From the NCBI GenBank assembly GCA_013697625.1, contig JACCWN010000167.1, forward strand, positions 1 to 59,320: DNA of 59,320 bases. The letters run 5' to 3'. Positions within the stretch are counted from its first letter, which is position 1, and every line of letters starts with the position of its first letter. The translations under genes were made by a program, and so were the position numbers. Source of the stretch: Legionella sp. (lineage in GTDB: Bacteria > Pseudomonadota > Gammaproteobacteria > Legionellales > Legionellaceae). Of the stretch, positions 26,302 to 34,528 are shown piece by piece. The notes under the pieces are model-generated. The model was given only the letters and a program-made list of their open reading frames with translations. It had not been told where the DNA came from and did no database searches.

Positions 26302-27057
26302 ATGACAAAGGTATTTGCTGGAAAAGTTGCATTGATCACTGGTGCCGCCCGCGGCATAGGCAAAGCGACAGCAATGAAGTTTGCGCAATCTGGTTGTGAT
26401 ATAGCAATTGTGTATTATAACAGCTCCGATGAGGCCCAAAATTTAATCAAAGAAATTGAAGCGCTTGGTTCTAAAGCCATAGCTGTCCAGGCAAATGTGG
26501 CCGATCACCAATCAGTCAAAGAGTTATTTGGGGTTTTTAGTCAGCACTTTGATAGACTAGATTTTTTAATCAGTAATGCTGCCAGTGGGGTTTTAAAATC
26601 GGCCTTGAAAATGTCGACAAAACATTGGCGATGGTGCCTGGAAACCAATGCTTTGGCATTGAATCATTTGGTATGTGAAGGCCGCCCCTTCATGCCTAAG
26701 GGAAGTCGTGTTGTAGCTTTGTCTAGTTTAGGAGCTGCAAGAGCCATCCCCAATTATGCTTTTATTGGTGCATCTAAAGCCGCGCTTGAATCCTTAGTGC
26801 GTTCTTTAAGCCTTGAATTAGCTGCGGATGCAATTACTGTTAATACGGTTTCTGCGGGCGTTGTCGACACAGATGCGCTTAAACATTTTCCAAACAGAGC
26901 GCAGTTATTAGAACAATACCAAGCCCATGCCTTAGCTGATAGGCCGCTGACTACCGAAGATGTTGCAAATGCTGTGTATTTGCTATGCCTGCCAGAAGCT
27001 TCGATGATCAATGCCCATACTTTATATGTGGATGCAGGTTATAGTCAGGTCGGATAA
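26302..27057 (+). CDS. fabL: Enoyl-ACP reductase, FabL type (SDR family)
   Basis: A 251-aa short-chain dehydrogenase with the NADPH motif TGAARGIGKATA. The features beyond generic SDRs point to FabL (enoyl-ACP reductase III of Bacillus): the NAASGVLK segment, SSLGAARAIPNYAFIGASKAAL with the unusual Y-x6-K spacing (Tyr152, Lys159) and VDTDALKHFPNR. It would reduce the enoyl intermediate in each elongation round. It leads a co-directional cluster (72-base gap to the ACP gene) that contains the other elongation activities except a separate ketoreductase. Confidence 0.8.
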   Translation: MTKVFAGKVALITGAARGIGKATAMKFAQSGCDIAIVYYNSSDEAQNLIKEIEALGSKAIAVQANVADHQSVKELFGVFSQHFDRLDFLISNAASGVLKSALKMSTKHWRWCLETNALALNHLVCEGRPFMPKGSRVVALSSLGAARAIPNYAFIGASKAALESLVRSLSLELAADAITVNTVSAGVVDTDALKHFPNRAQLLEQYQAHALADRPLTTEDVANAVYLLCLPEASMINAHTLYVDAGYSQVG

Positions 27058-27128
27058 GAGAAACATTCCCTAAGATCAATTTTATGATATAATCTTTGCT
27101 TTTTAGCATAAGCATTTGAGGATGGATT

Positions 27129-27548
27129 ATGAATGTAGCTGGCGTATACCCCAAAGTAAGGGAAATCATTGCCGATGTGTTGGTTATTGACGAGGCGGAT
27201 ATCGCTTTAAACAGTCGTTTAATAACAGATTTGGGTGCAGAATCCATTGATTTTCTTGATTTGGTTTTTCAATTAGAAAAAGAATTCAAAATTAAAATTC
27301 CGCGTGGCCAACTCGAAAAAAATGCTCGTGGTGCTTTGGCAGAGGATGAATTTGAAAAAGGGGGCGTATTGACCCCTGCGGGACTTGAAGCTTTAAAAAA
27401 TTATTTATGCGAAGTGCCTCCTGATCAATTCAGAACAAACATGAAAGTGAATGAAATCCCTATGTTGTTTACAGTGGAAACTTTCTGCAAATTGGTTTTT
27501 ACAGCACAAAGTGCACAGAGCATTAAGACTCAGACTGAATTTGCTTGA
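27129..27548 (+). CDS. Acyl carrier protein, extended (AcpXL-like)
   Basis: The 139-aa protein has the phosphopantetheine attachment motif DLGAESIDFLDLVFQLE with the carrier serine at 39. It is much longer than the usual 78-90 residues: a tail of about 55 residues follows the four-helix core. In rhizobia a dedicated ACP (AcpXL) carries the 27-hydroxyoctacosanoyl chain for lipid A, and its gene is followed by fabZ, two fabF-like and an acyltransferase gene, the same order as here. That analogy suggests a specialised ACP. The stop overlaps the next start (ATGA-type). Confidence 0.8.
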   Translation: MNVAGVYPKVREIIADVLVIDEADIALNSRLITDLGAESIDFLDLVFQLEKEFKIKIPRGQLEKNARGALAEDEFEKGGVLTPAGLEALKNYLCEVPPDQFRTNMKVNEIPMLFTVETFCKLVFTAQSAQSIKTQTEFA

Positions 27549-28456
27549 TGCGGTTTTTATTTGTTGATCAAATATTGCAATTATCCCCTGGGACCTATAT
27601 CAAAGGGGTAAAGCATATCACTGCTGATGATTTTTATTTGACCAGGAATGACTCTGGGAAGGCCTGTTTTATTCCTTCTTTGATGGGTGAGGTTTTAGGC
27701 CAACTTGCTGCCTGGAATGTCATGCAACAAAATGACTTCACACTTAGACCTGTTGCTGGCGTAGTTGCAAGTGCACGCATGTTTCGTCCAGCATATCTGG
27801 GTGAAACCTTACTGCTTGAATCCTTCATTGATGCCCTTGATGAAACAGCAGTCGAATATCACAGTGTTGCAAGCATTGGTAAGGAGATTGTTTTTACAAT
27901 AGAGGGTGCTTTGGGACCATTATTACCTATGACGGACTTCATTGAAGTAGATGCTGTTAAAAGGCAATTTTCTAAAGTGTATCGTCTCAGTGATAAGGTA
28001 GAAAATTTTGAAGAAATAGCAGAACTTAAATCATTATCATTACTTTCAAACAGTCCTAATGATTATACCATGAGCTTTGATAGGATTTTAGCAAGCGAAC
28101 CTGCTGTGAGCATGGTAGCTGAAAAACGCCTTACAGGTGCAGCCCCCTATTTTCCAGATCATTTCCCTAATAAACCAGTCTTGCCTTTGACTGTTTTATT
28201 AGAATGCAAACTAAATCTTGCTAAAGTATTTATACAGTGCGCAGGATTTACTAATGATTATACATTCAGTGAATGCCGTAAAATTAAAATGAATGGTTTT
28301 GTTGAGCCCGGCGATTGTTTGATTAGCTATGTAAAGGTTAAACAACAAGATGACAATCAATTGATTCTTTCTTATCGCAGTGAAGTCGAGGGTAAGCGGG
28401 TGTGTGTGGTGGATTTGGTGTTTCACAGTCAAAGGTTTCTCACAGATGAAAAATAG
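27545..28456 (+). CDS. Double hot-dog 3-hydroxyacyl-ACP dehydratase
   Basis: At 303 aa it is twice the length of FabZ and shows two hot-dog domains. The first (about residues 1-140) keeps the central helix region IPSLMGEVLGQLAAW but lacks the HFP histidine motif. The second (about 170-300) has YFPDHFPNKPVLPLTVLLE, where His206 is the likely catalytic residue. The protein probably dehydrates 3-hydroxyacyl chains on the partner ACP, with domain one serving structure or acyl binding. It overlaps both neighbours (4 and 11 bases), which implies tight co-translation. Confidence 0.75.
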   Translation: MMRFLFVDQILQLSPGTYIKGVKHITADDFYLTRNDSGKACFIPSLMGEVLGQLAAWNVMQQNDFTLRPVAGVVASARMFRPAYLGETLLLESFIDALDETAVEYHSVASIGKEIVFTIEGALGPLLPMTDFIEVDAVKRQFSKVYRLSDKVENFEEIAELKSLSLLSNSPNDYTMSFDRILASEPAVSMVAEKRLTGAAPYFPDHFPNKPVLPLTVLLECKLNLAKVFIQCAGFTNDYTFSECRKIKMNGFVEPGDCLISYVKVKQQDDNQLILSYRSEVEGKRVCVVDLVFHSQRFLTDEK

Positions 28457-29738
28457 ACGCGTAGCAATTACTGGCTTGGGTGCGGTATCTCCTTTGGGTA
28501 ATGATGTTTTGTCCACTTGGACAAATTTACTGAAAGGCCAATCTGGAATAGCTGAAATTACTCATTTTGATGCCAAAGCTTTTCCTACTTATATTGCAGC
28601 CGAAGTCAAACAGTTTACTCCGCATGCCAGTATGATAGGCAAAAATAGCCGTTTTGCTATGTCTTTTACACAGTTCGCTTTAGAAGCCGCAAGGCAAGCA
28701 TTTGAGGACGCTGGAATTGCCCCTTGTAAAGAAACTGAGTCTCGGTGGGGTGTAGTGGCAGGGTCTGGCATGATGACAGCAGAATTTGATTATTTAAATC
28801 GCTTCCGGCAACTGTGTGCCCCAGAAGGCGAACCAGATTGGTCTTTATTACAAGCCCAGTCCCAATCATTCTACAAACTCCTTGATTTTGGTAAAACCAC
28901 ATCCAATTCCGGGCTGTCTTTGTTGATTCAACAATTTGGCATCAAAGGGTATGCTACCTCCGTTCATACCGCCTGTGCTTCTGGCGGGCAAGCCTTAGGC
29001 CTGGCCATGCAAGTCATTCGGCGTGGGGAGGTTGATTATATGTTGGCTGGAGGATTTGATTCCATGATCAATCCCTTGGGCTTATCTAGTTTTTGCTTGT
29101 TAGGTGCTTTGTCGACCTACAATAAAACGCCTCATACTGCCAGTCGTCCCTTTGATGGATTGCGCAATGGTTTTGTCTTAGGTGAAGGTGCTGCTTTTTT
29201 AGTCCTTGAAGCTTGGGATAAAGCCAAGGCTCGGGGTGCTACCATTTATGCAGAGCTGGCAGGTGAGGGTAATTCCTTAAGTTCTTATCGCATCACCGAT
29301 TCTCATCCCAATGGTGATGGCGCTATACAGGCTATAAAAGCTGCATTAAAAGATGCTGGTGTGAGTGAGCAAGATGTGGACTATATCAATGCCCATGGTA
29401 CTTCTACCAAAATGAATGATTTGAGCGAAACAAATGCAATAAAGGCTGTTTTTGGCCGCAGACAACAATTACCAGTAAGCTCAACTAAAGGACAAACAGG
29501 GCATTTAATTGCAGCTGCAGGTGCATTAGAAGCAGTTTTAGCAGTGAAATCCATTGAATCGGCCATGATTCCAAAAACCGCTAATTTAACCACCCCGGAT
29601 TCTGAATGCGACTTAGATTATGTGGTAGATGGTCCTCGCGAAAAATCTTTAGGGGTGGTTTTATCCAATTCCTTTGGCTTTGGTGGCTCTAATAGTTGCT
29701 TGCTGTTTAAGCATCCTGAATTTGAAGGAGCTGAATAA
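28446..29738 (+). CDS. Beta-ketoacyl-ACP synthase II-like (active ketosynthase)
   Basis: The 430-aa KAS of FabF type has the full Cys-His-His triad: Cys177 in HTACASGG, His317 in NAHGTST and His353 in GQTGHLIAAAGA. The start at 28446 gives RRVAITGLGAVSPLG, the normal FabF N-terminus, and overlaps the dehydratase by 11 bases. It should perform the condensation step in the cluster. The following gene is a second KAS-fold protein without the cysteine, so a heterodimer like KS-alpha/KS-beta is likely. Confidence 0.88.
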   Translation: MKNRRVAITGLGAVSPLGNDVLSTWTNLLKGQSGIAEITHFDAKAFPTYIAAEVKQFTPHASMIGKNSRFAMSFTQFALEAARQAFEDAGIAPCKETESRWGVVAGSGMMTAEFDYLNRFRQLCAPEGEPDWSLLQAQSQSFYKLLDFGKTTSNSGLSLLIQQFGIKGYATSVHTACASGGQALGLAMQVIRRGEVDYMLAGGFDSMINPLGLSSFCLLGALSTYNKTPHTASRPFDGLRNGFVLGEGAAFLVLEAWDKAKARGATIYAELAGEGNSLSSYRITDSHPNGDGAIQAIKAALKDAGVSEQDVDYINAHGTSTKMNDLSETNAIKAVFGRRQQLPVSSTKGQTGHLIAAAGALEAVLAVKSIESAMIPKTANLTTPDSECDLDYVVDGPREKSLGVVLSNSFGFGGSNSCLLFKHPEFEGAE

Positions 29739-31021
29739 TGGCCTACTCCATTGATAACAAAGTATTTATTACTGGCCGAAGTGCACTGACTGCTTCTGGT
29801 GCCAGCGCCCAAGATACTTGGCAAGCGGTTATGTCAGGGCAAACTGGCATTGCTGAAATTGAACAATGGGACCTCTCAACCTGGACACATCGATTGGGTG
29901 GCGAGCTTAAAAATTTTAAGCCGGCGCAATTGTTACCTGACCGAAAATTAATTAAAGTGATTTCTCGACAAGATGTCATAGGTATTCATGTGGCACTTGA
30001 AGCCGTTAATCAGAGCCAAATCATCGAACATAGAAATGGTTTGAATTGCCCAGATTTATTCAATAACCAAACAGGAATTTACGTTGGATCCCCTGGAAAT
30101 AAATATTTTCAACAATACGATTTTTTACCATTGCTGGCTAAAACGAAGGCCAACATGCAAGACTTCGCAGAACACTTGTTTGATGAAGTCCACCCCATGT
30201 GGCTTTTGAGAATTTTACCTAATAATGTGTTGGCTTATACGGGCATCACCTATGGCTTTAAAGGACCAAACCAAAATATAACCAATCATGCGGCAGGGGG
30301 AACCCAGGCTTTGTTGGAGGCTTATCATGCGGTTAGAAGTGGACAAGTAGAGAGGGCTGTTGTTGTCGCTTATGATATGGGCATTGAACCTCAAGCCTTA
30401 TTTTATTATGAGAAACTCGGGCTTATCAGTGATCGCCATTTAAAACCTTTTGATGCGCAACATGATGGGACGATTTTAGCCGATGGCGCCGCAGCCTTAG
30501 TCCTTGAAAGTGAAGCCAGTGCCAGTGCTCGTAATGCCATCTGTTATGGAGAAATCATTGGCGGATTAGCTGCCAGTGAAGCCAAAGGTTTATTTTCAAT
30601 TGAATCAGAGGGTGAACAGCTGACCCAATTGATACATAATACTTTAAACACAGCACAACTTTGCCCAAATGACATTGGGTTGGTTGTGGCTCATGGTAAT
30701 GGAAATAAAAAATCTGACGACAGCGAAGCTCATGCCATCAACGCTGTTTTTTCCTCTTCAAGACCGGTTGTAACTGCTTTTAAGTGGTCCATGGGTCATA
30801 CTTTGTGCGCCTCAGGCCTAGTGGATGCAGTGTTGACTTCCTATGCACTTGAGAAAAAATGTGCTCCAAGCATTGGTAATTTGCAAACTCTAGCTACTAC
30901 TTGCCAATCTTTGAATGTAACTACAAGCCATCAAACCTTAAAGAAAAACACCCATGCTTTGATGATCAACAGAGGTTTTTCAAGTATGAATGCCTGTTTG
31001 CTGATGAAAGCCTATGACTGA
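29738..31021 (+). CDS. KAS-fold protein lacking the catalytic Cys (KS-beta / chain-length-factor-like)
   Basis: The 427-aa protein has the thiolase fold of FabF, yet the active-site cysteine is replaced: the segment is NHAAGGTQAL with Ala185 where the partner has Cys177. The two histidines remain (His319 in VAHGNGN, His354 in SMGHTLCASG). Such cysteine-less partners act as chain length factors in type II polyketide and aryl polyene systems. The stop of the first KAS overlaps its ATG by one base, favouring equal expression. It probably sets or stabilises the chain length of the KAS pair. Confidence 0.82.
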   Translation: MAYSIDNKVFITGRSALTASGASAQDTWQAVMSGQTGIAEIEQWDLSTWTHRLGGELKNFKPAQLLPDRKLIKVISRQDVIGIHVALEAVNQSQIIEHRNGLNCPDLFNNQTGIYVGSPGNKYFQQYDFLPLLAKTKANMQDFAEHLFDEVHPMWLLRILPNNVLAYTGITYGFKGPNQNITNHAAGGTQALLEAYHAVRSGQVERAVVVAYDMGIEPQALFYYEKLGLISDRHLKPFDAQHDGTILADGAAALVLESEASASARNAICYGEIIGGLAASEAKGLFSIESEGEQLTQLIHNTLNTAQLCPNDIGLVVAHGNGNKKSDDSEAHAINAVFSSSRPVVTAFKWSMGHTLCASGLVDAVLTSYALEKKCAPSIGNLQTLATTCQSLNVTTSHQTLKKNTHALMINRGFSSMNACLLMKAYD

Positions 31022-31856
31022 ATTATCCCAACAAATAAACCAATTGCCAGTTAGTCTAATGGGCCGATTGATGTATACATTTTTGCCTTATAGACGCGCG
31101 ATTGTGATGGATAATATTCATCAGGTTTTTAAGGACGCCTTGGATAAAACTCAAAAAGTACGCTTAGCTCAGGCTTACTATTCTCATGTGTTATTGTCTA
31201 TAAAAGAGGGACTACGCTTACGCTTTATGAGTGAGGCTACTTTAAAAGACAAGGTTGAAGTACGGGGCCATGAGCATATGTTGGCTGCTGTAGCCAAACA
31301 AAAAGGGGTTTTGGTTGTTACAGGCCATTTTGGTAATTGGGAATTTGCCCCCATTGGTGGGGTATTAAATTTCAAACAATTCCAGGGACAATTTCATTTT
31401 ATCCGGCGTACTTTGGGCTTTAAAACCTTGGAACGAGCGCTATTCAAACGGTATTATCAAGCAGGGTTAAACGTCATACCTAAAAAAAATTCATTGGATC
31501 AGGTATGTGCGGCTTTAGAAAAAAATCATGCTGTCATTTTTGTTTTGGATCAGCATGCATCCTTGGTAAATAAAGATGGTATTGCTGTAGAGTTTTTTGG
31601 TAAAAAAGCAGGAACTTACAGAAGCTTGGCTACGCTTTCGCGCTACACAGGTGTTCCTGTCATACCTGCTGCCAGTTATCGTTTAGCAAATGGAAAACAT
31701 GTACTGGAATTTTTCGAGTGTATTGAATGGAAAGAGTACAGTAATAAACAAGAATCCTTATATAACAATACATTAGCCTATAATCAGGCCTTGGAACAAA
31801 TTATTTTGAAACATCCAGAGCAATGGAATTGGATGCATAAGCGTTGGAAACTATAA
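31014..31856 (+). CDS. Lipid A-type lauroyl acyltransferase (HtrB/LpxXL-like)
   Basis: A 280-aa member of the LpxL/HtrB family that moves acyl chains from ACP to lipid A or related lipids at the inner face of the inner membrane. The catalytic HFGNWE motif lies at about residue 103, and the typical FVLDQHA segment and C-terminal PEQWNWMHKRWK end are present. No strong N-terminal anchor is seen. Placed last in the ACP-dehydratase-KAS-KAS cluster, overlapping the previous gene by 8 bases, it fits LpxXL of rhizobia, which attaches the very long chain to lipid A. Confidence 0.87.
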   Translation: MTELSQQINQLPVSLMGRLMYTFLPYRRAIVMDNIHQVFKDALDKTQKVRLAQAYYSHVLLSIKEGLRLRFMSEATLKDKVEVRGHEHMLAAVAKQKGVLVVTGHFGNWEFAPIGGVLNFKQFQGQFHFIRRTLGFKTLERALFKRYYQAGLNVIPKKNSLDQVCAALEKNHAVIFVLDQHASLVNKDGIAVEFFGKKAGTYRSLATLSRYTGVPVIPAASYRLANGKHVLEFFECIEWKEYSNKQESLYNNTLAYNQALEQIILKHPEQWNWMHKRWKL

Positions 31857-31958
31857 GTTGAGTGACTTTTTATTGCTCTATTGCAGCAATTATAAGAAGT
31901 ACACTTCCATAATTCTAAGCCATTATATATGATGCTATTTTTACCGGGAGTAAAATAA

Positions 31959-32627
31959 ATGACCATACCTAATACATTAAAAAATGGATTCAAAACTTTG
32001 GCAGACATGCTGATGCCCTTCTTTGCATTCCGTCGTCCCTACAGTGACAAATTTAGCTTGGGGGAAATCGAAACTCGACGAACAAAAATTAAATTGGTTG
32101 GCGGCATTATATTTAACTTTACAAGCCTAGCTTTATACATGGGTGTTGGGATAGCCTTTTTACCTGTTTTAATACCCACCATGGGCTTAGGCTTCACTAT
32201 ACTTCTGGGATGTGGAGGAATGTTGTATCTTGCAAGCATTGGTTTAGAAGTGGGCTACCAAATGACCAAGCAAACGCTTAGATTATACTCTTGGTTTACA
32301 TCTACAAGGGAACCAGATGAAATTCACCCCAATAATTTTATCCCAACAAATCCCAAAAAATACTTGGCTGTACATGGTGATCTGGAAGAAAAATGGGAAA
32401 CTCAAGCAGTATTAAAAAAATTATTTGATGCTAAAAAAGCCATCAAAGCAAACCCCGAAGGTACTGGTTGTTTTGGAGGGTTATCAGAGTCTCAAATGAA
32501 ACAAAAATTATATATTAATGAGGCGGTCAGTTATTTACGATACGATACGATAAATTCTTTTTTTGAACAAAATCCAGGAAAAGAACAGGAAACCTATCTA
32601 CAATCTATTATTTCTAGTTTACCTTAA
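31959..32627 (+). CDS. Hypothetical membrane protein, 222 aa
   Basis: No family recognised. After a basic N-terminal part (about 1-45) there is a hydrophobic pair, roughly LVGGIIFNFTSLALYMGVGI and a second stretch around LIPTMGLGFTILLGC (about residues 48-98), then a soluble, charged C-terminal half. A GGGAG site precedes the ATG. It follows the lipid operon by about 100 bases and precedes rpmE. The hairpin-plus-soluble-tail plan occurs in many Legionella-specific proteins; function unknown. Confidence 0.6.
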   Translation: MTIPNTLKNGFKTLADMLMPFFAFRRPYSDKFSLGEIETRRTKIKLVGGIIFNFTSLALYMGVGIAFLPVLIPTMGLGFTILLGCGGMLYLASIGLEVGYQMTKQTLRLYSWFTSTREPDEIHPNNFIPTNPKKYLAVHGDLEEKWETQAVLKKLFDAKKAIKANPEGTGCFGGLSESQMKQKLYINEAVSYLRYDTINSFFEQNPGKEQETYLQSIISSLP

Positions 32628-32840
32628 GACAGTCTATTTGTTTACGGTTTAACTTACAGATGTTTTCTGAAGATTGGGCCTTAGCCAACAATTAAAATTT
32701 ACATTCTAATACTTTATAAAGAAAGAATCATTGCTTTAAATTTTATTTTCTGATATTGTAACCGGTCATTTGTCTACGGTATGGTGCTTGGCCCTTGGCC
32801 CAGGTTGCGATACCCATTTAAACTGTAAGAGAGTGGTATT

Positions 32841-33080
32841 ATGAAAAAGTCTGTTCATCCTGATTATAAAACAATAAAAGTTACTTGCAGTTGTGGTCAA
32901 ATTTTTGAAACTCGGTCGACTTTAAGCAAAGATCTAAGTATTGAAGTGTGTTCCGAATGCCATCCATTTTATACAGGCAAACAAAAATTAGTGGATACTG
33001 AAGGCCGCGTTCAGAAATTCCGTGATCGCTACAATAGAGGCAAAAAGCAAGAAACTACGCCCGCCTCAGCACAAGAATAA
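32841..33080 (+). CDS. rpmE: 50S ribosomal protein L31, zinc-binding type
   Basis: The 79-aa protein begins [19 protein letters not shown] and carries the CSC and CSEC cysteine pairs of the zinc-containing L31 form, with the conserved [20 protein letters not shown] block. The short C-terminal tail is lineage-variable. The ATG follows a GAGAGTGG segment. It stands alone, as in many gammaproteobacteria, with a 200-base upstream spacer. Confidence 0.95.
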   Translation: MKKSVHPDYKTIKVTCSCGQIFETRSTLSKDLSIEVCSECHPFYTGKQKLVDTEGRVQKFRDRYNRGKKQETTPASAQE

Positions 33081-33213
33081 CTGTAAACAAAGCACTACTG
33101 ATTGAGTGATGGAAAAAGAGAGCATGTCCTTAGATATGCTCAATAACTTTTTGTCAGCACGAATATAATAATGGATATCATATGGTGTCATCTGGAATAG
33201 AGAGTAAAGTACC

Positions 33214-34449
33214 TTGGATGAAAAAGAAGATTTAAACGCACGTGCCTTAGAATATCACGAATTTCCCTTCCCAGGGAAAACCTCAGTTCTTGTTACAAAA
33301 TCCACTGTATGTCAGGCTGATTTATCTTTGGCATATACCCCTGGTGTAGCTGCACCTGTACTTGCTATAGCCGACAATCCTGCAAATGCATACCGCTATA
33401 CCAACAAAGGCAATCTGATTGCTGTGTTGACCAATGGTACTGCTGTGCTTGGTCTAGGGAACCTAGGACCACTTGCAAGCAAACCCGTTATGGAAGGTAA
33501 AGCTGTTTTATTTAAGCAATTTGCAGATATAGATGCTTTTGATATAGAAGTTGATGCAACAGACCCTCAAGCTTTCATAGCCACTGCAAAAAATATAGCG
33601 CCAACCTTTGGTGGCATTAATTTAGAAGACATCAAAGCGCCTGACTGTTTTGAAATAGAGCAAGCATTGATCGAGCAGCTCGACATTCCAGTGTTTCATG
33701 ATGATCAACATGGCACCGCAATTGTTGTGGCCGCAGGTTTGCTCAACGCCCTCGAAATCCAACAAAAACGGCTGTCTGAAGTTAAAATAGTTTGCATAGG
33801 CTCTGGTGCTGCGGGTATTGCGTCCATGCGCTTATTGTTGGCATTAGGCGCTCAAAAAGAAAATATGATCCTGTTAGACACGAAAGGAGTGATACATACA
33901 GAGCGCCAAGATTTAAATGATTATAAACGTCCGTTTGCTCAATTCACCGCAAAACGAACGCTTGCCGATGCCATGGTTGGTGCCGATGTTTTCATTGGTG
34001 TAGCTAAGCCAGATTTATTAAGCCCTGATTTATTGAAACTCATGGCTTTAAAACCAATTATATTTGCACTGTCTAATCCAGATCCTGAAATAAGACCTGA
34101 ATTAGCTTACGAAGTATGTGATGACATTGTGATTGCTACTGGAAGAAGTGATTATCCAAATCAAGTCAACAATGTGTTATGTTTTCCTTATATTTTTCGT
34201 GGTGCGTTAGATGTACGCGCTAGATGTATTAACCAATCCATGCAAATTGCGGCTGTAGAAGCAATTCGACAACTCGTGCATGAGTCTGTTCCACAGGTGG
34301 TAAAGGATAACTACCCTGGGACCTTGAATTGGGAGTTTGGCCCTCAGTATATCATTCCTAAGCCAATAGACCCTCGTTTAAGAGAGCGGGTTTCAGCTGC
34401 TGTATCTCAAGCTGCAATAGCTAGCGGCGTGAGTCAAATAATTACTTAA
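33214..34449 (+). CDS. NAD(P)-dependent malic enzyme
   Basis: The enzyme converts malate to pyruvate and CO2, linking the TCA cycle to pyruvate. The 411-aa protein has [29 protein letters not shown] (catalytic Lys region), [17 protein letters not shown] and [10 protein letters not shown], then a nucleotide-binding fold [19 protein letters not shown]. Length fits the short form without the phosphotransacetylase tail of MaeB. The start is TTG at 33214; an ATG four bases on is out of frame. Cofactor preference cannot be read with certainty. Confidence 0.88.
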   Translation: MDEKEDLNARALEYHEFPFPGKTSVLVTKSTVCQADLSLAYTPGVAAPVLAIADNPANAYRYTNKGNLIAVLTNGTAVLGLGNLGPLASKPVMEGKAVLFKQFADIDAFDIEVDATDPQAFIATAKNIAPTFGGINLEDIKAPDCFEIEQALIEQLDIPVFHDDQHGTAIVVAAGLLNALEIQQKRLSEVKIVCIGSGAAGIASMRLLLALGAQKENMILLDTKGVIHTERQDLNDYKRPFAQFTAKRTLADAMVGADVFIGVAKPDLLSPDLLKLMALKPIIFALSNPDPEIRPELAYEVCDDIVIATGRSDYPNQVNNVLCFPYIFRGALDVRARCINQSMQIAAVEAIRQLVHESVPQVVKDNYPGTLNWEFGPQYIIPKPIDPRLRERVSAAVSQAAIASGVSQIIT

Positions 34450-34528
34450 ATTAAAGAGAGTCCTGTTCTTACCCTTACCTTGTCTGGGTATGTACTCTTT
34501 CTTAACCCCTATTGTTAAGGAGATAACC

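Noticed and set aside
28380..28445. Upstream extension of the first KAS frame
   Set aside because: It lies inside the dehydratase gene in another frame; the ATG at 28446 gives the standard FabF start.
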